A DNA stretch of 7,560 nucleotides from contig PNJM01000131.1 of assembly GCA_013821865.1 (NCBI GenBank), forward strand, positions 1-7,560, written 5' to 3'. The notes under the pieces are model-generated. The model was not told the origin of the DNA, made no database searches, and saw only the letters and a list, made by a program, of their open reading frames with translations. The stretch is from Rhodocyclaceae bacterium (GTDB lineage: Bacteria; Pseudomonadota; Gammaproteobacteria; Burkholderiales; Rhodocyclaceae). Below are positions 1 to 7,531 of this stretch, piece after piece; position 1 is the first letter of the stretch, and each line of letters opens with the position of its first letter. Position numbers and translations under genes: made by a program.

Positions 1-1512
1 CACCTCCTCCGGCGTGGCGCCTTCCATGACGCAGCGCTCGGCCTCGCGGCCGTAGGGATCCATCATGCGGTTGCCGATGAAGCCGTAGCAGACCTTGGCG
101 ACGACGCCGATCTTCCGGATCGTTTTGGCGATGTCGAGCGCCGTGACCACCACGTCCGGCGCGGTCTTCGCGCACTGGACGATCTCCAGCAGCTGCATGA
201 CGTTGGCCGGGCTGAAGAAGTGCAGGCCGATGACGTCCTGCGGGCGCTGTGTGACGGCGGCGATCTCGTCGATGTCGAGCGTCGAGGTGTTGGTGCCGAG
301 GATGGCGCCGGGTTTCGCCACCGAATCCAGCTTCGCGAAGATCTCCTTCTTCAGCGCCATGTTCTCGAACACCGCCTCGATGATGAGGTCGGCCTGGCCG
401 AGTGCCGCAAAGTCCAGCGTCGGCGTGATCAGCGCCATGCGCTGCTCCAACTGCTCCGGCTTCAGGCTGCCGCGCGTCACCGAGCGCTCGTAGTTCTTGC
501 GGATGATGGCGATCCCGCGGTCGAGGCTGGCCTGGGCGGCATCCACGAGCGTCACCGGAATGCCGGCATTGGCGAAGCACATGCCGATGCCGCCGCCCAT
601 GGTGCCGGCGCCGACGATGCCGATCTTCGCCACGGCGCGCGGCTTCACGTCGGCCGGCAGCCCGGGAATCTTGCGCAGCTCGCGCTCACCAAAAAAGAGA
701 TGGCGGAAGGCGCGTCCCTCGACGGCGCGCTCGACCTGGTTCGACAGCACTCGCTCGTGGGCGATGCCTTCGTCGAAGGACTTATCGACCGCAGCCTGCA
801 CGGCATCGAGCAGGACGTTCGGCGAGTTGCGGTTCTTCATCGTCTGCGCTACCTGGGCGCGGCGGGCGGCGATGACCCCGGCGGCCTGCTCGGCCCCGGC
901 GACGCTGCGCTCGCGCGTGCGGCGCGGGCCCTTTCCCGCTGCGACGAGCTCGCGCGCATAGGTGAGCGCGGCCCCAGCCACGTCGCCGGCGACGACCGCA
1001 TCGACCAGGCCGAGCGCCTTCGCCTGCGCCGCGCTGACCGGCTTGCCGCCGAGCATCATGTCCAGCGCGGGTTCGAGGCCGATCAGGCGCGGCATGCGCT
1101 GCGTGCCGCCGGCGCCGGGAATGATGCCGAGGGTGATCTCCGGCAGGCCGAGCCGGGTGCCTTCGTCGGCAACGCGGTAATGGCAGGCGATGGCGGTCTC
1201 CACGCCGCCGCCCATCACCGTGCCGTGCAGCGCCGCCACCACCGGCACAGCGCTGTCCTCGATCAGGCGCAGCACCTCGTGGTAGCCGGGATCGAGGATG
1301 CCGGTCTCGAATTCGCGCATGTCGCCGCCGGAGAGGAAGGTCTTGCCGGCGCAGGCCAGCACAACGGCCTTCACGTCCGGCTTGCCGCGCAGGGCCTCGA
1401 AGCATTCCTTCAGGCCGGCCCGCACGTCGCGGGACAGGGTATTCACCGGAGGGCTGTCGACCGCGACGACGGCGATGTCGCCCTGCACCGAAACACTGAC
1501 AAGCTCGCTCAT
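1..1512 (-). CDS. Fused enoyl-CoA hydratase / 3-hydroxyacyl-CoA dehydrogenase (FadB/FadJ type), C-terminus off the window
   Basis: This bifunctional beta-oxidation enzyme hydrates a trans-2-enoyl-CoA to the 3-hydroxyacyl-CoA and then oxidises it with NAD+ to the 3-ketoacyl-CoA. The first 504 residues are present, and the family is usually around 700. Residues about 1-190 are a crotonase domain: oxyanion-hole segments SGGDM (61-65) and GTVMGGG (97-103), and both candidate catalytic glutamates (E105 and E125, the latter in GLPEITLGIIPGAGG). Residues about 295-470 are the dehydrogenase: NAD-binding GAGTMGGG (301-308), NTST (408-411), and the His/Glu dyad (H431 in GLHFFSP, E443). The frame runs off the left edge in the second dehydrogenase domain (CYGFIGNRMM). 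The ATG is supported by AGGAG 8 bp upstream (plus-strand 1521-1525). It lies downstream of the acyl-CoA ligase, but a terminator separates them. Substrate chain is not readable from sequence; a phenylpropenoyl-CoA side chain is an inference from context. Confidence 0.95.
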   Translation of the reverse strand, partial: MSELVSVSVQGDIAVVAVDSPPVNTLSRDVRAGLKECFEALRGKPDVKAVVLACAGKTFLSGGDMREFETGILDPGYHEVLRLIEDSAVPVVAALHGTVMGGGVETAIACHYRVADEGTRLGLPEITLGIIPGAGGTQRMPRLIGLEPALDMMLGGKPVSAAQAKALGLVDAVVAGDVAGAALTYARELVAAGKGPRRTRERSVAGAEQAAGVIAARRAQVAQTMKNRNSPNVLLDAVQAAVDKSFDEGIAHERVLSNQVERAVEGRAFRHLFFGERELRKIPGLPADVKPRAVAKIGIVGAGTMGGGIGMCFANAGIPVTLVDAAQASLDRGIAIIRKNYERSVTRGSLKPEQLEQRMALITPTLDFAALGQADLIIEAVFENMALKKEIFAKLDSVAKPGAILGTNTSTLDIDEIAAVTQRPQDVIGLHFFSPANVMQLLEIVQCAKTAPDVVVTALDIAKTIRKIGVVAKVCYGFIGNRMMDPYGREAERCVMEGATPEEV

Positions 1513-1540
1513 TCTTGTGGCTCCTGCGGAAAAAATCGTC

Positions 1541-1569
1541 AAAAAAACCCCTCCGCCCTGGCGGGCGGA
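1541..1569 (-). terminator. Rho-independent terminator after the ligase gene
   Basis: On the minus strand, a perfect 7-bp GC-rich stem (TCCGCCC / GGGCGGA, 4-base loop GCCA; plus positions 1569-1552) is followed by GGGG and then seven T residues (plus 1547-1541). It lies about 33 bp past the ligase stop and 29 bp before the start of the fused beta-oxidation gene. Partial read-through would give differential expression; full termination would require a separate promoter, which I do not see clearly in the short gap. Confidence 0.85.
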
Positions 1570-1601
1570 ATCATCGCCTTCCGGAAAGGGACTCGCCCGG
1601 G

Positions 1602-3439
<1,838 letters not shown>

Positions 3440-3443
<4 letters not shown>

Positions 3444-4573
3444 TTCAGCAGTTTCCAGTCGCCGTTCGCCACCGTCGCCATCACCACCGCTCGGGCGTCG
3501 AAGCCGTTGTGGTTGGTCGGCGACATGCTGAACACACCGTGGGCGGCGGGCAGCTCCTTGACGTTCTCCAGCGCATCGCGCAGGGCGAGGCGAAACTCCG
3601 GCGTGCCTGGCTTGGCCTTCTTCATGGCTTCCGGCACGGCGCGGGTGAGCAGCAGGTAGGCGTCGTAGGCGTGCGCGCCGAAGGTGCTGCGGCTGTTCGG
3701 GCCGTGGGCGCCCTCGTAGAGCTTGACGTAGTCGAGCGCCGGCTTCTTGGACGGATGCGAATCCGGCAGCTGCTCGGCCAGCAGCATCGGGCCGACCGGG
3801 AAGATCGTCCCTTCGACGTTCTTGCCGCCGACGCGCAGGAAGTCGCGGTTGGCGACACCGTGCGTCTGGTAGAACTTGCCCTTGTAGCCGCGTTCGACCA
3901 GCGTCGATTGCGGCAGCACGGCCGGCGTGCCCGAACCGGCGATGATCACCGCATCCGGATTGGCCGCCATCAGCTTGAGCGCCTGGCCGGTGACGCTGGT
4001 GTCGGCGCGCTGGTAGCGCTCGACGGCGACGAGCTTGATGCCTTTCGGCTCGGCCGCGCCCTGCATGGCCTTCAGCCAGAGCTCGCCGTAGGGATCGGCA
4101 TAGCCGATGAAGCCGACCGTCTTCACGCCGTTCGCCGCCATGTGCTCGACGATGGCGGTGGCCATCAGGCCGAAGTTCTGCGGCGTCGAGAATATCCAGG
4201 CCGACTTGTCGCCGGCCGGCGGCACCGGCGCCATGGCGATCTGCGGCGTCTTTGTCTCCGCCGCCACTTCGAGGATCGCCATCGAGACCGGCGTCGCGGT
4301 AGCAGCAATCAGCACGTCGGCCTTGTCCTCGCTGATCATCTTGCGGACGTTCTTCACGCCGGCGGTGGGGTCGGTGGCGTCGTCGAGCACCACCCACTTC
4401 ACCTTCTCGCCGGCAATCGTGCTCGGCAGCAGGGCAAAGGTATTTTTCTCGGGGATGCCGAGCGAGGCGGCCGGGCCGGTGGCGGAAACACTGACGCCGA
4501 CAGTGATGTCGGCCAGCGCCACGCCGGCGGCGCACAGCGTGGACAGCAATAGGGCGAGCTTGCGGATCTGCAT
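3440..4573 (-). CDS. ABC transporter periplasmic substrate-binding protein (LivJ/LivK-like, Peripla_BP_6 family)
   Basis: A 377-residue ligand-binding protein of the branched-chain-amino-acid/amide ABC transporter class. The N-terminus is a clear Sec signal peptide: charged MQIRK, a hydrophobic core, and cleavage expected after ALA at residue 21, so the mature protein starts DITVGVSVSATGP. The body has the two-lobed type I periplasmic-binding fold pattern, for example the WVVLDDATDP segment and a second lobe beginning near VKTVGFIGYADPYG. The ATG at 4573 has GAGGAGAAG 4 bp upstream, a strong ribosome site. No permease or ATPase genes lie in the window; they may be elsewhere in the operon. In betaproteobacteria such orphan binding proteins often sit in aromatic-acid loci, so uptake of the substrate of the adjacent ligase is the likely role (inference). 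Confidence 0.92.
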
Positions 4574-4613
4574 TTGTCTTCTCCTCGTTATCGGTATGGG
4601 CTGCGGTCATGGC

Positions 4614-4645
4614 ATACGCCGCAACGTGATGTCACGATACGCCGC
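4614..4645. repeat. 12-bp palindrome flanked by 9-bp direct repeats
   Basis: CGTGA-TG-TCACG (4625-4636) is a perfect inverted repeat. It is bracketed by two copies of ATACGCCGC (4614-4622 and 4637-4645). It lies just downstream of and overlapping the predicted -10 of the minus-strand promoter, so it may be a second regulator site. The binding factor is unknown. Confidence 0.5.
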
Positions 4646-4663
4646 GTTTACTAACTTTGTCAA
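4634..4663 (-). promoter_or_regulatory. Sigma70-type promoter for the binding-protein/ligase operon
   Basis: On the minus strand, a consensus -35 TTGACA (plus 4663-4658) is spaced 18 bp from TATCGT (plus 4639-4634) as -10. This would start transcription near 4627 and give a leader of about 54 nt before the ATG at 4573. The -35 lies inside the ACTAAC/GTTAGT inverted repeat, consistent with repression by blocking RNA polymerase. The assignment rests on motif match only. Confidence 0.6.
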
Positions 4664-4684
4664 ACAGTTGTTCGGTTAGTTAGT
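4650..4684. promoter_or_regulatory. Probable operator of the divergent TetR-type regulator
   Basis: ACTAAC (4650-4655) is matched by its inverted copy GTTAGT at 4675-4680, and by a second overlapping GTTAGT at 4679-4684. A smaller inner palindrome TGT-CAA-ACA lies at 4658-4666. The site covers the -35 of the minus operon and lies about 20 bp before the regulator's start, so one protein could control both directions. The 31-bp span between outer arms is wider than usual TetR operators. Binding is inferred from position and symmetry. Confidence 0.5.
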
Positions 4685-4702
4685 TTGCGCTAAAGTGGCC
4701 TC

Positions 4703-5572
4703 ATGACAAAAACGCCGCCACCCGCCACCCGCCGCCAGGAAGTCGAGCGCGCCGTGCTGCGCCACGCCCACGATCACCCGGAGTGGGGACAGGCGCGCGT
4801 GGCCGAGGCCATGGTAAAGAAGGGACTCAAGGTCTCCGCCGCCGGCGTGCGCTGGATCTGGCAGCGCCACGGCCTGGAAACCGCCGCCAAGCGCGCCGCC
4901 GCGCTGAAAAAGCTGGGGCAGGCGCGCCTCAATGCCGCGCAGAAGGCGGCGCTGGGTCGCATCGATGCGCGCCGCGGCGGCAGCCTCGATGGCCCCGGCA
5001 ACGATGGGCCGCTGCTGGCGCGCGAGCACCTGCTGGCGGTGGCGGTGCGCGAGTTCAGCCGCAAGGGTTTCGCCCGCACCTCCATCCGCGACATTGCCCA
5101 GGCCGCCGGCCTCCAGCCCGGCTCGGTGTATTACCACTTCCCGTCGAAGGATGAGCTGTTCGTGGCCGCCCACTCGGCCGGCATGCGGGAGGTGGCGTGC
5201 GCCGTCGAGACCGCGCTGGCCGCCTCGCGCGATCCTTGGGCCCGGCTGGAAATCGCCTGCACGGTGCACATCCAGCACCTGGTTTCGGGCAACGACCTGA
5301 CGGTGTGGACCGGCGCCAGCCTGTTCCTCTTCAATTCGCCGGAAATGCAGCGGCAGTTGCGCGCCGAGCGCGACCGTTTCGAGGCCCTCTACCGGCGCCT
5401 CATCGAGGCCCTGCCGCTGCCCGCCGGCATCGACCGCAACCTGCTGCGCCTGCAGCTGCTCGGCGCGCTCAACTGGACGCGCACCTGGTACCGGCCGGGC
5501 AAGCGCACGCCGGCGGAAATCGCCCGGCATCTGGTGAAGGTGCTGCGCGAACCGCTTGACCTGCGCTCTTAA
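4703..5572 (+). CDS. TetR/AcrR-family regulator with an extra N-terminal transposase-like HTH domain
   Basis: A 289-residue regulator, longer than the usual ~200 of TetR proteins because of about 100 extra N-terminal residues. Residues ~17-60 (motifs HPEWGQARVAEAM and VSAAGVRWIWQRHGLET) resemble the first helix-turn-helix of IS481-type transposases. An Ala/Lys/Arg-rich linker follows to about 103. Residues ~105-152 are a canonical TetR HTH (GFARTSIRDIAQAAGLQPGS then VYYHFPSKDELF). The C-terminal ligand domain ends with the NWTRTWYRPG and TPAEIARHLV pattern seen in KstR2/FadR-like acyl-CoA-responsive regulators. It is divergent from the binding-protein/ligase operon with 129 bp between starts, so it is the probable repressor, perhaps relieved by a CoA-thioester product (inference). 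No good Shine-Dalgarno precedes the ATG; TTGTTC (4669-4674) and TAAAGT (4691-4696) with a 16-bp spacer could give a leaderless transcript. Confidence 0.9.
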   Translation: MTKTPPPATRRQEVERAVLRHAHDHPEWGQARVAEAMVKKGLKVSAAGVRWIWQRHGLETAAKRAAALKKLGQARLNAAQKAALGRIDARRGGSLDGPGNDGPLLAREHLLAVAVREFSRKGFARTSIRDIAQAAGLQPGSVYYHFPSKDELFVAAHSAGMREVACAVETALAASRDPWARLEIACTVHIQHLVSGNDLTVWTGASLFLFNSPEMQRQLRAERDRFEALYRRLIEALPLPAGIDRNLLRLQLLGALNWTRTWYRPGKRTPAEIARHLVKVLREPLDLRS

Positions 5573-5595
5573 AATCCGGTGCCCTACGACGAACG

Positions 5596-5601
5596 TATAA
5601 T
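5596..5601 (+). promoter_or_regulatory. Candidate -10 box upstream of the helicase/DinD chimera
   Basis: A perfect TATAAT stands in the 94-bp gap between the regulator stop and the chimeric gene start at 5667. No good -35 is found at 16-18 bp upstream (5573-5578 reads AATCCG), so a functional promoter is only possible, not shown. It may be the original promoter of the island's helicase gene. Confidence 0.35.
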
Positions 5602-5666
5602 GACGGTCGCCCTCGACGACGCCACCTCGCCACACCTGTCGACACATCCGGAGCGCAATCAGCGGA

Positions 5667-6344
5667 ATGAGCATCACCGACTACCACGCCAAGTACTACG
5701 CTCACGAGCTGACGTGCCGCTGCCCGCCGGATAGCGCGGAAAAGCTCGCCGGCGCGGTGGCCAGCGCCCAGGTTGACCTCAACCCACATCAAGTCGATGC
5801 GGCTCCCGACTACCACCCCTCCCGCTTCGCCTGCTACCTCATCGCCCAGAACGGCGACCCGCGCAAACCGGAAATCGCCCAGGCGCAGAAATACTTCGCC
5901 GTCCAGGCCCGCCGCCAGGAGCTCACCGATCAGTTGGCCGCCGACCGGGAACGACTGGAACTGCGCAAGCAAACCGGCGAAGAATTCAAGGCCCTATCCG
6001 GTGCGGCACAACAAGCCGGCGTCCAAAGCAGAATGTTCGGCGTGTTTCACGACGCCGGTTACAAGGGGCTGTACGGCGGCCTGGGCCGCGACGACATCAA
6101 GGCAAGAAAGGGCATTCCCGAAAAAGAAAACCTGATGGACCGCATGAACGCCACCGAACTCGCCGCCAACCAGTTCCGCATGACCCAGGCGCGCGACAAG
6201 CTCGCCCGCGAAGGCATACGCGACCAGCAACAGGCCATCCGCACCCACGAGCAAGTCGGCAAGGAAGTGCGCGACGCCATCAAGCGCATCGGCGGCGACT
6301 CGCCGTCGTCCAAGTTCGCCGAATACGTTCCATATTGGGCTTGA
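5667..6344 (+). pseudogene. dinD: In-frame chimera: SNF2-type helicase N-terminus joined to a truncated DinD homologue
   Basis: A 225-codon open frame made of two unrelated parts. Residues 1-45 ([16 protein letters not shown] through [11 protein letters not shown]) match, from memory of the family, the start of large bacterial SNF2/Rad54-like helicases found beside DNA-methyltransferase genes. The Walker A region that should follow is absent. From residue ~48 the protein is Din[21 protein letters not shown] (52-71), [11 protein letters not shown] (76-86), AAQQAGVQ (113-120), GYKGLYGG (131-138), [10 protein letters not shown] (162-171). DinD's N-terminal ~70-80 residues are missing. E. coli DinD is an SOS-induced protein that inhibits RecA-mediated strand exchange. 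The joint is near 5799-5810 and keeps frame, so a fusion protein could be made. The ATG has only weak upstream GGAG/GCGGA. Either a deletion scar or a sequence-level chimera; activity is doubtful without the N-terminal part. Confidence 0.8.
5997..6041 (+). repeat. DinD segment repeated at 6502-6546
   Basis: This 45-bp stretch, encoding [15 protein letters not shown] in the chimera, matches 6502-6546 at 37 of 45 positions in the same orientation. Six of the eight differences fall at third codon positions and five are silent, so the copies diverged while still coding. Confidence 0.65.
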
Positions 6345-6420
6345 GCGGGCGATTTTACTTCACTTGAAAACGACAATTAACATAAATACTAAATGAATCA
6401 ATCTGTTGCTATATACGCCC
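6345..6420 (+). other. AT-rich intergenic gap
   Basis: This 76-bp gap has much lower GC than either side. It contains TTGAAA (6364-6369), with a weak TACTAA 17 bp downstream (6387-6392), and TATATA at 6410-6415, any of which could be part of a promoter. No Shine-Dalgarno is visible before the ATG at 6421. No terminator hairpin is seen after the DinD chimera. Confidence 0.4.
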
Positions 6421-6483
6421 ATGGCGCAGAAACAAGACCTCGAACTCACCTGGATCGGCAAGGAGAACCGGCCGAAGCTGGAG
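6421..6483 (+). repeat. Direct repeat (copy 1) of the methyltransferase N-terminal coding segment
   Basis: These 63 bp match 7400-7462 at 59 of 63 positions, same orientation, both starting at an ATG. The matching part is the first 21 codons. The two copies flank the mntA-hepT pair about 0.98 kb apart. Confidence 0.9.
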
Positions 6484-6501
6484 CCGCGAATATTGCTCCT
6501 C

Positions 6502-6546
6502 TCCGGTGTGGCACAGCAGGCCGGCGTCCAGGGCAGGATATTCGGG
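6502..6546 (+). repeat. Second DinD-like segment, partner of 5997-6041
   Basis: It encodes SGVAQQAGVQGRIFG and matches the DinD part of the upstream chimera at 37 of 45 bases. At protein level the similarity trails on with conservative changes (FGQLYNPNFKS against [11 protein letters not shown]), so it derives from a related but distinct dinD-like gene, not a recent copy. Confidence 0.6.
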
Positions 6547-6693
6547 CAGTTGTACAACCCCAACTTCAAATCCATCGAATTCAATAGGTTTAATATCCTG
6601 GCGGGCCGCAGCACAACACCGGCAGCGCCTTCACGCATCGCGACGGCGGGATGGAGCATTCGATCCGGCTGTTGCCGACGCGCGACAAACGGA

Positions 6694-6720
6694 TTGACGA
6701 ACCGAGGAATCGACTATGCC
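6694..6720 (+). promoter_or_regulatory. Weak candidate promoter for the mntA-hepT pair
   Basis: TTGACG (6694-6699) and TATGCC (6715-6720) are 15 bp apart, shorter than the preferred 17. This is the only -35-like element found within 75 bp upstream of mntA. A downstream start would still include the GGAGG site at 6757-6761. Low confidence; transcription from further upstream is also possible. Confidence 0.2.
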
Positions 6721-6766
6721 AACCCGTTTCTGAAAAAACGACTCTTGCTTTTGAATGGAGGTTGCA

Positions 6767-7057
6767 ATGAACCGCGCACGCGCCCTTGAATTGCTCACCC
6801 AGAGCAAACCCGTGCTGGCGACCCGCTACGGGGTAACGCAGCTTGCCCTGTTCGGTTCCACCGCACGCGATGCCGCGCAAAGCGACAGCGACATCGACAT
6901 CCTGGTCGCCTTCGACGGCCCGGCAACATCGGAGCGCTACTTCGGCGTCCAGTTCTATCTCGAAGACCTGCTCGGCTGCGAGGTCGATCTGGTGACCGAA
7001 AAGGCCCTGCGTGCAGAGCTGAGGCCATTCATTGAAAAGGAGGCGGTCCGTGTCTAA
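6767..7057 (+). CDS. mntA: Minimal nucleotidyltransferase antitoxin (MntA) of a HepT/MntA toxin-antitoxin system
   Basis: A 96-residue pol-beta-superfamily nucleotidyltransferase. The active-site signature GSX10DXD is intact: G30-S31, D42 and D44 (LFGSTARD then SDSDIDILV), with a third acidic residue at D74 in CEVDLV. In characterised systems MntA neutralises HepT by adding AMP units to a tyrosine of the toxin's RX4HXY motif. The ATG at 6767 is chosen over the in-frame ATG at 6755 because GGAGG (6757-6761) lies 5 bp before it. Its stop lies 8 bp inside hepT, the usual order for this pair. The gene looks intact and its codon use is like the rest of the window, in contrast to the decayed genes around it. 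Confidence 0.9.
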   Translation: MNRARALELLTQSKPVLATRYGVTQLALFGSTARDAAQSDSDIDILVAFDGPATSERYFGVQFYLEDLLGCEVDLVTEKALRAELRPFIEKEAVRV

Positions 7058-7403
7058 TGCCGGGCAGCGTGAATGGCGGTTCTATATCGACGACATGATC
7101 GGCTTTGCTGAAAAGGTCATTGCCTACACCGAAGGCCTGGATCAAGCGGGCTTCATTGCCAGCGGACTGAATTACGATGCTGCCGTGCGCAACCTGGAAC
7201 TGATCGGCGAGGCGGCGGCTCATGTCCCGGACCCGGTCCGCGCGACCAATCCGCAGATTCCGTGGCGGCTCGTCATCGCTACGCGCAACCGGTTGATACA
7301 CGGCTATCTCGGCATCGATAACGACACCCTGTGGAGCATCATCCGCAGCGATATTCCCGCCTTGCTACCCAAGCTGCTTGCACTCAAAAAAACATCGGCA
7401 TGA
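7050..7403 (+). CDS. hepT: HepT-like ribonuclease toxin (DUF86 family)
   Basis: A 117-residue all-helical HEPN-type protein. The HEPN catalytic and modification motif RX4HXY is present as RNRLIHGY (R79, H84, Y86), followed by GIDNDTLWSII, typical of the HepT/DUF86 family. The upstream helix NYDAAVRNLELIGEAA (41-56) is also characteristic. The toxin cleaves RNA when free, and Y86 is the expected target of AMP addition by MntA. GTG at 7050 is taken as start because AAGGAGG (7037-7043) is 6 bp upstream; it overlaps mntA by 8 bp, so the two are translationally coupled. An in-frame TTG at 7032 would lie before that site. The stop TGA overlaps the next ATG as ATGA. Confidence 0.92.
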   Translation: MSNAGQREWRFYIDDMIGFAEKVIAYTEGLDQAGFIASGLNYDAAVRNLELIGEAAAHVPDPVRATNPQIPWRLVIATRNRLIHGYLGIDNDTLWSIIRSDIPALLPKLLALKKTSA

Positions 7404-7462
7404 CGCAGAAACAAGAACTCGAACTCACCGGGATCGGCAAGGAGAACCGGCCGAAACTGGAG
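7400..7462 (+). repeat. Direct repeat (copy 2) of the methyltransferase N-terminal coding segment
   Basis: Matches 6421-6483 at 59 of 63 positions. The four changes are GCG/ACG, GAC/GAA, TGG/GGG and AAG/AAA, so two are conservative or silent and the Trp-to-Gly change is not. Similarity stops abruptly at both ends. Confidence 0.9.
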
Positions 7463-7531
7463 CTGGACGAGCGCGATACGGGCGGGCTGCTGGGCGATGC
7501 CGGCGACAAAGACGAAGAGGCTGCCTCATGA
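7400..7531 (+). CDS. 43-codon mini-gene with a methyltransferase N-terminus (remnant, possible coupling ORF)
   Basis: The first 21 residues (MTQKQELELTGIGKEN then RPKLE) repeat the Mod-like N-terminus at 6421, with the conserved Trp of the ELTWIG motif changed to Gly. After residue 21 the sequence switches to an acidic tail (LDERDTGGLLGDAGDKDEEA then AS) that I do not recognise; it could be the C-terminus of the gene that formerly occupied this place. The frame is joined at both ends by 4-bp ATGA overlaps: its start with the hepT stop, and its stop with the DUF2130 start. No enzyme domain remains. It is most likely a deletion product, but the retained overlaps mean it could still carry ribosomes from hepT to the next gene. 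Confidence 0.6.
   Translation: MTQKQELELTGIGKENRPKLELDERDTGGLLGDAGDKDEEAAS

Larger units (their letters stand above)
6421..6766 (+). pseudogene. Scrambled type III Mod-like DNA methyltransferase remnant with an embedded DinD-like fragment
   Basis: The ATG at 6421 opens with about 26 residues typical of adenine-methyltransferase (Mod-like) proteins: MAQKQDLELTWIGKEN then RPKLEPRILL. At 6499 the same frame passes into a DinD-like piece (LSGVAQQAGVQGRIFG). After 6585-6593 the recognisable methyltransferase sequence is in another frame (starting 6606): NTGSAFTHRDGGMEHSI is clearly motif IV with its downstream segment. The catalytic DPPY is reduced to PQH before NTG, and similarity fades by about 6690. 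Stops TAG (6585) and TAA (6591) interrupt that frame, which then runs open until a TGA overlapping the mntA ATG. In the first frame a 122-codon ORF from 6421 stays open to 6789. Catalytic activity is ruled out by loss of motif IV and of most of the protein. The family identification is from recalled conserved sequence. Confidence 0.75.

Noticed and set aside
4676..5677. A 333-codon minus-strand open frame opposite the TetR gene
   Set aside because: The plus frame has clear HTH and TetR motifs, while the minus frame is low-complexity without recognisable domains and would run across the divergent operator.
6406..6420. Upstream start ATG at 6406 for the methyltransferase remnant
   Set aside because: The conserved family N-terminus begins MAQKQ at 6421; the extra five codons lie in AT-rich intergenic sequence with no ribosome site.
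6393..6587. Open frames 6393-6587 and 6506-6697 as independent small genes
   Set aside because: They overlap the mosaic remnant in other frames and show no ribosome site or family resemblance of their own; only the later part of the first frame (from 6606) carries methyltransferase similarity.
6714..6731. Tiny ORF of five codons (ATGCCAACCCGTTTC then TGA) preceded by a GAGGA-like site
   Set aside because: Too short to support as a gene or leader peptide; no regulatory structure such as an attenuator follows it.
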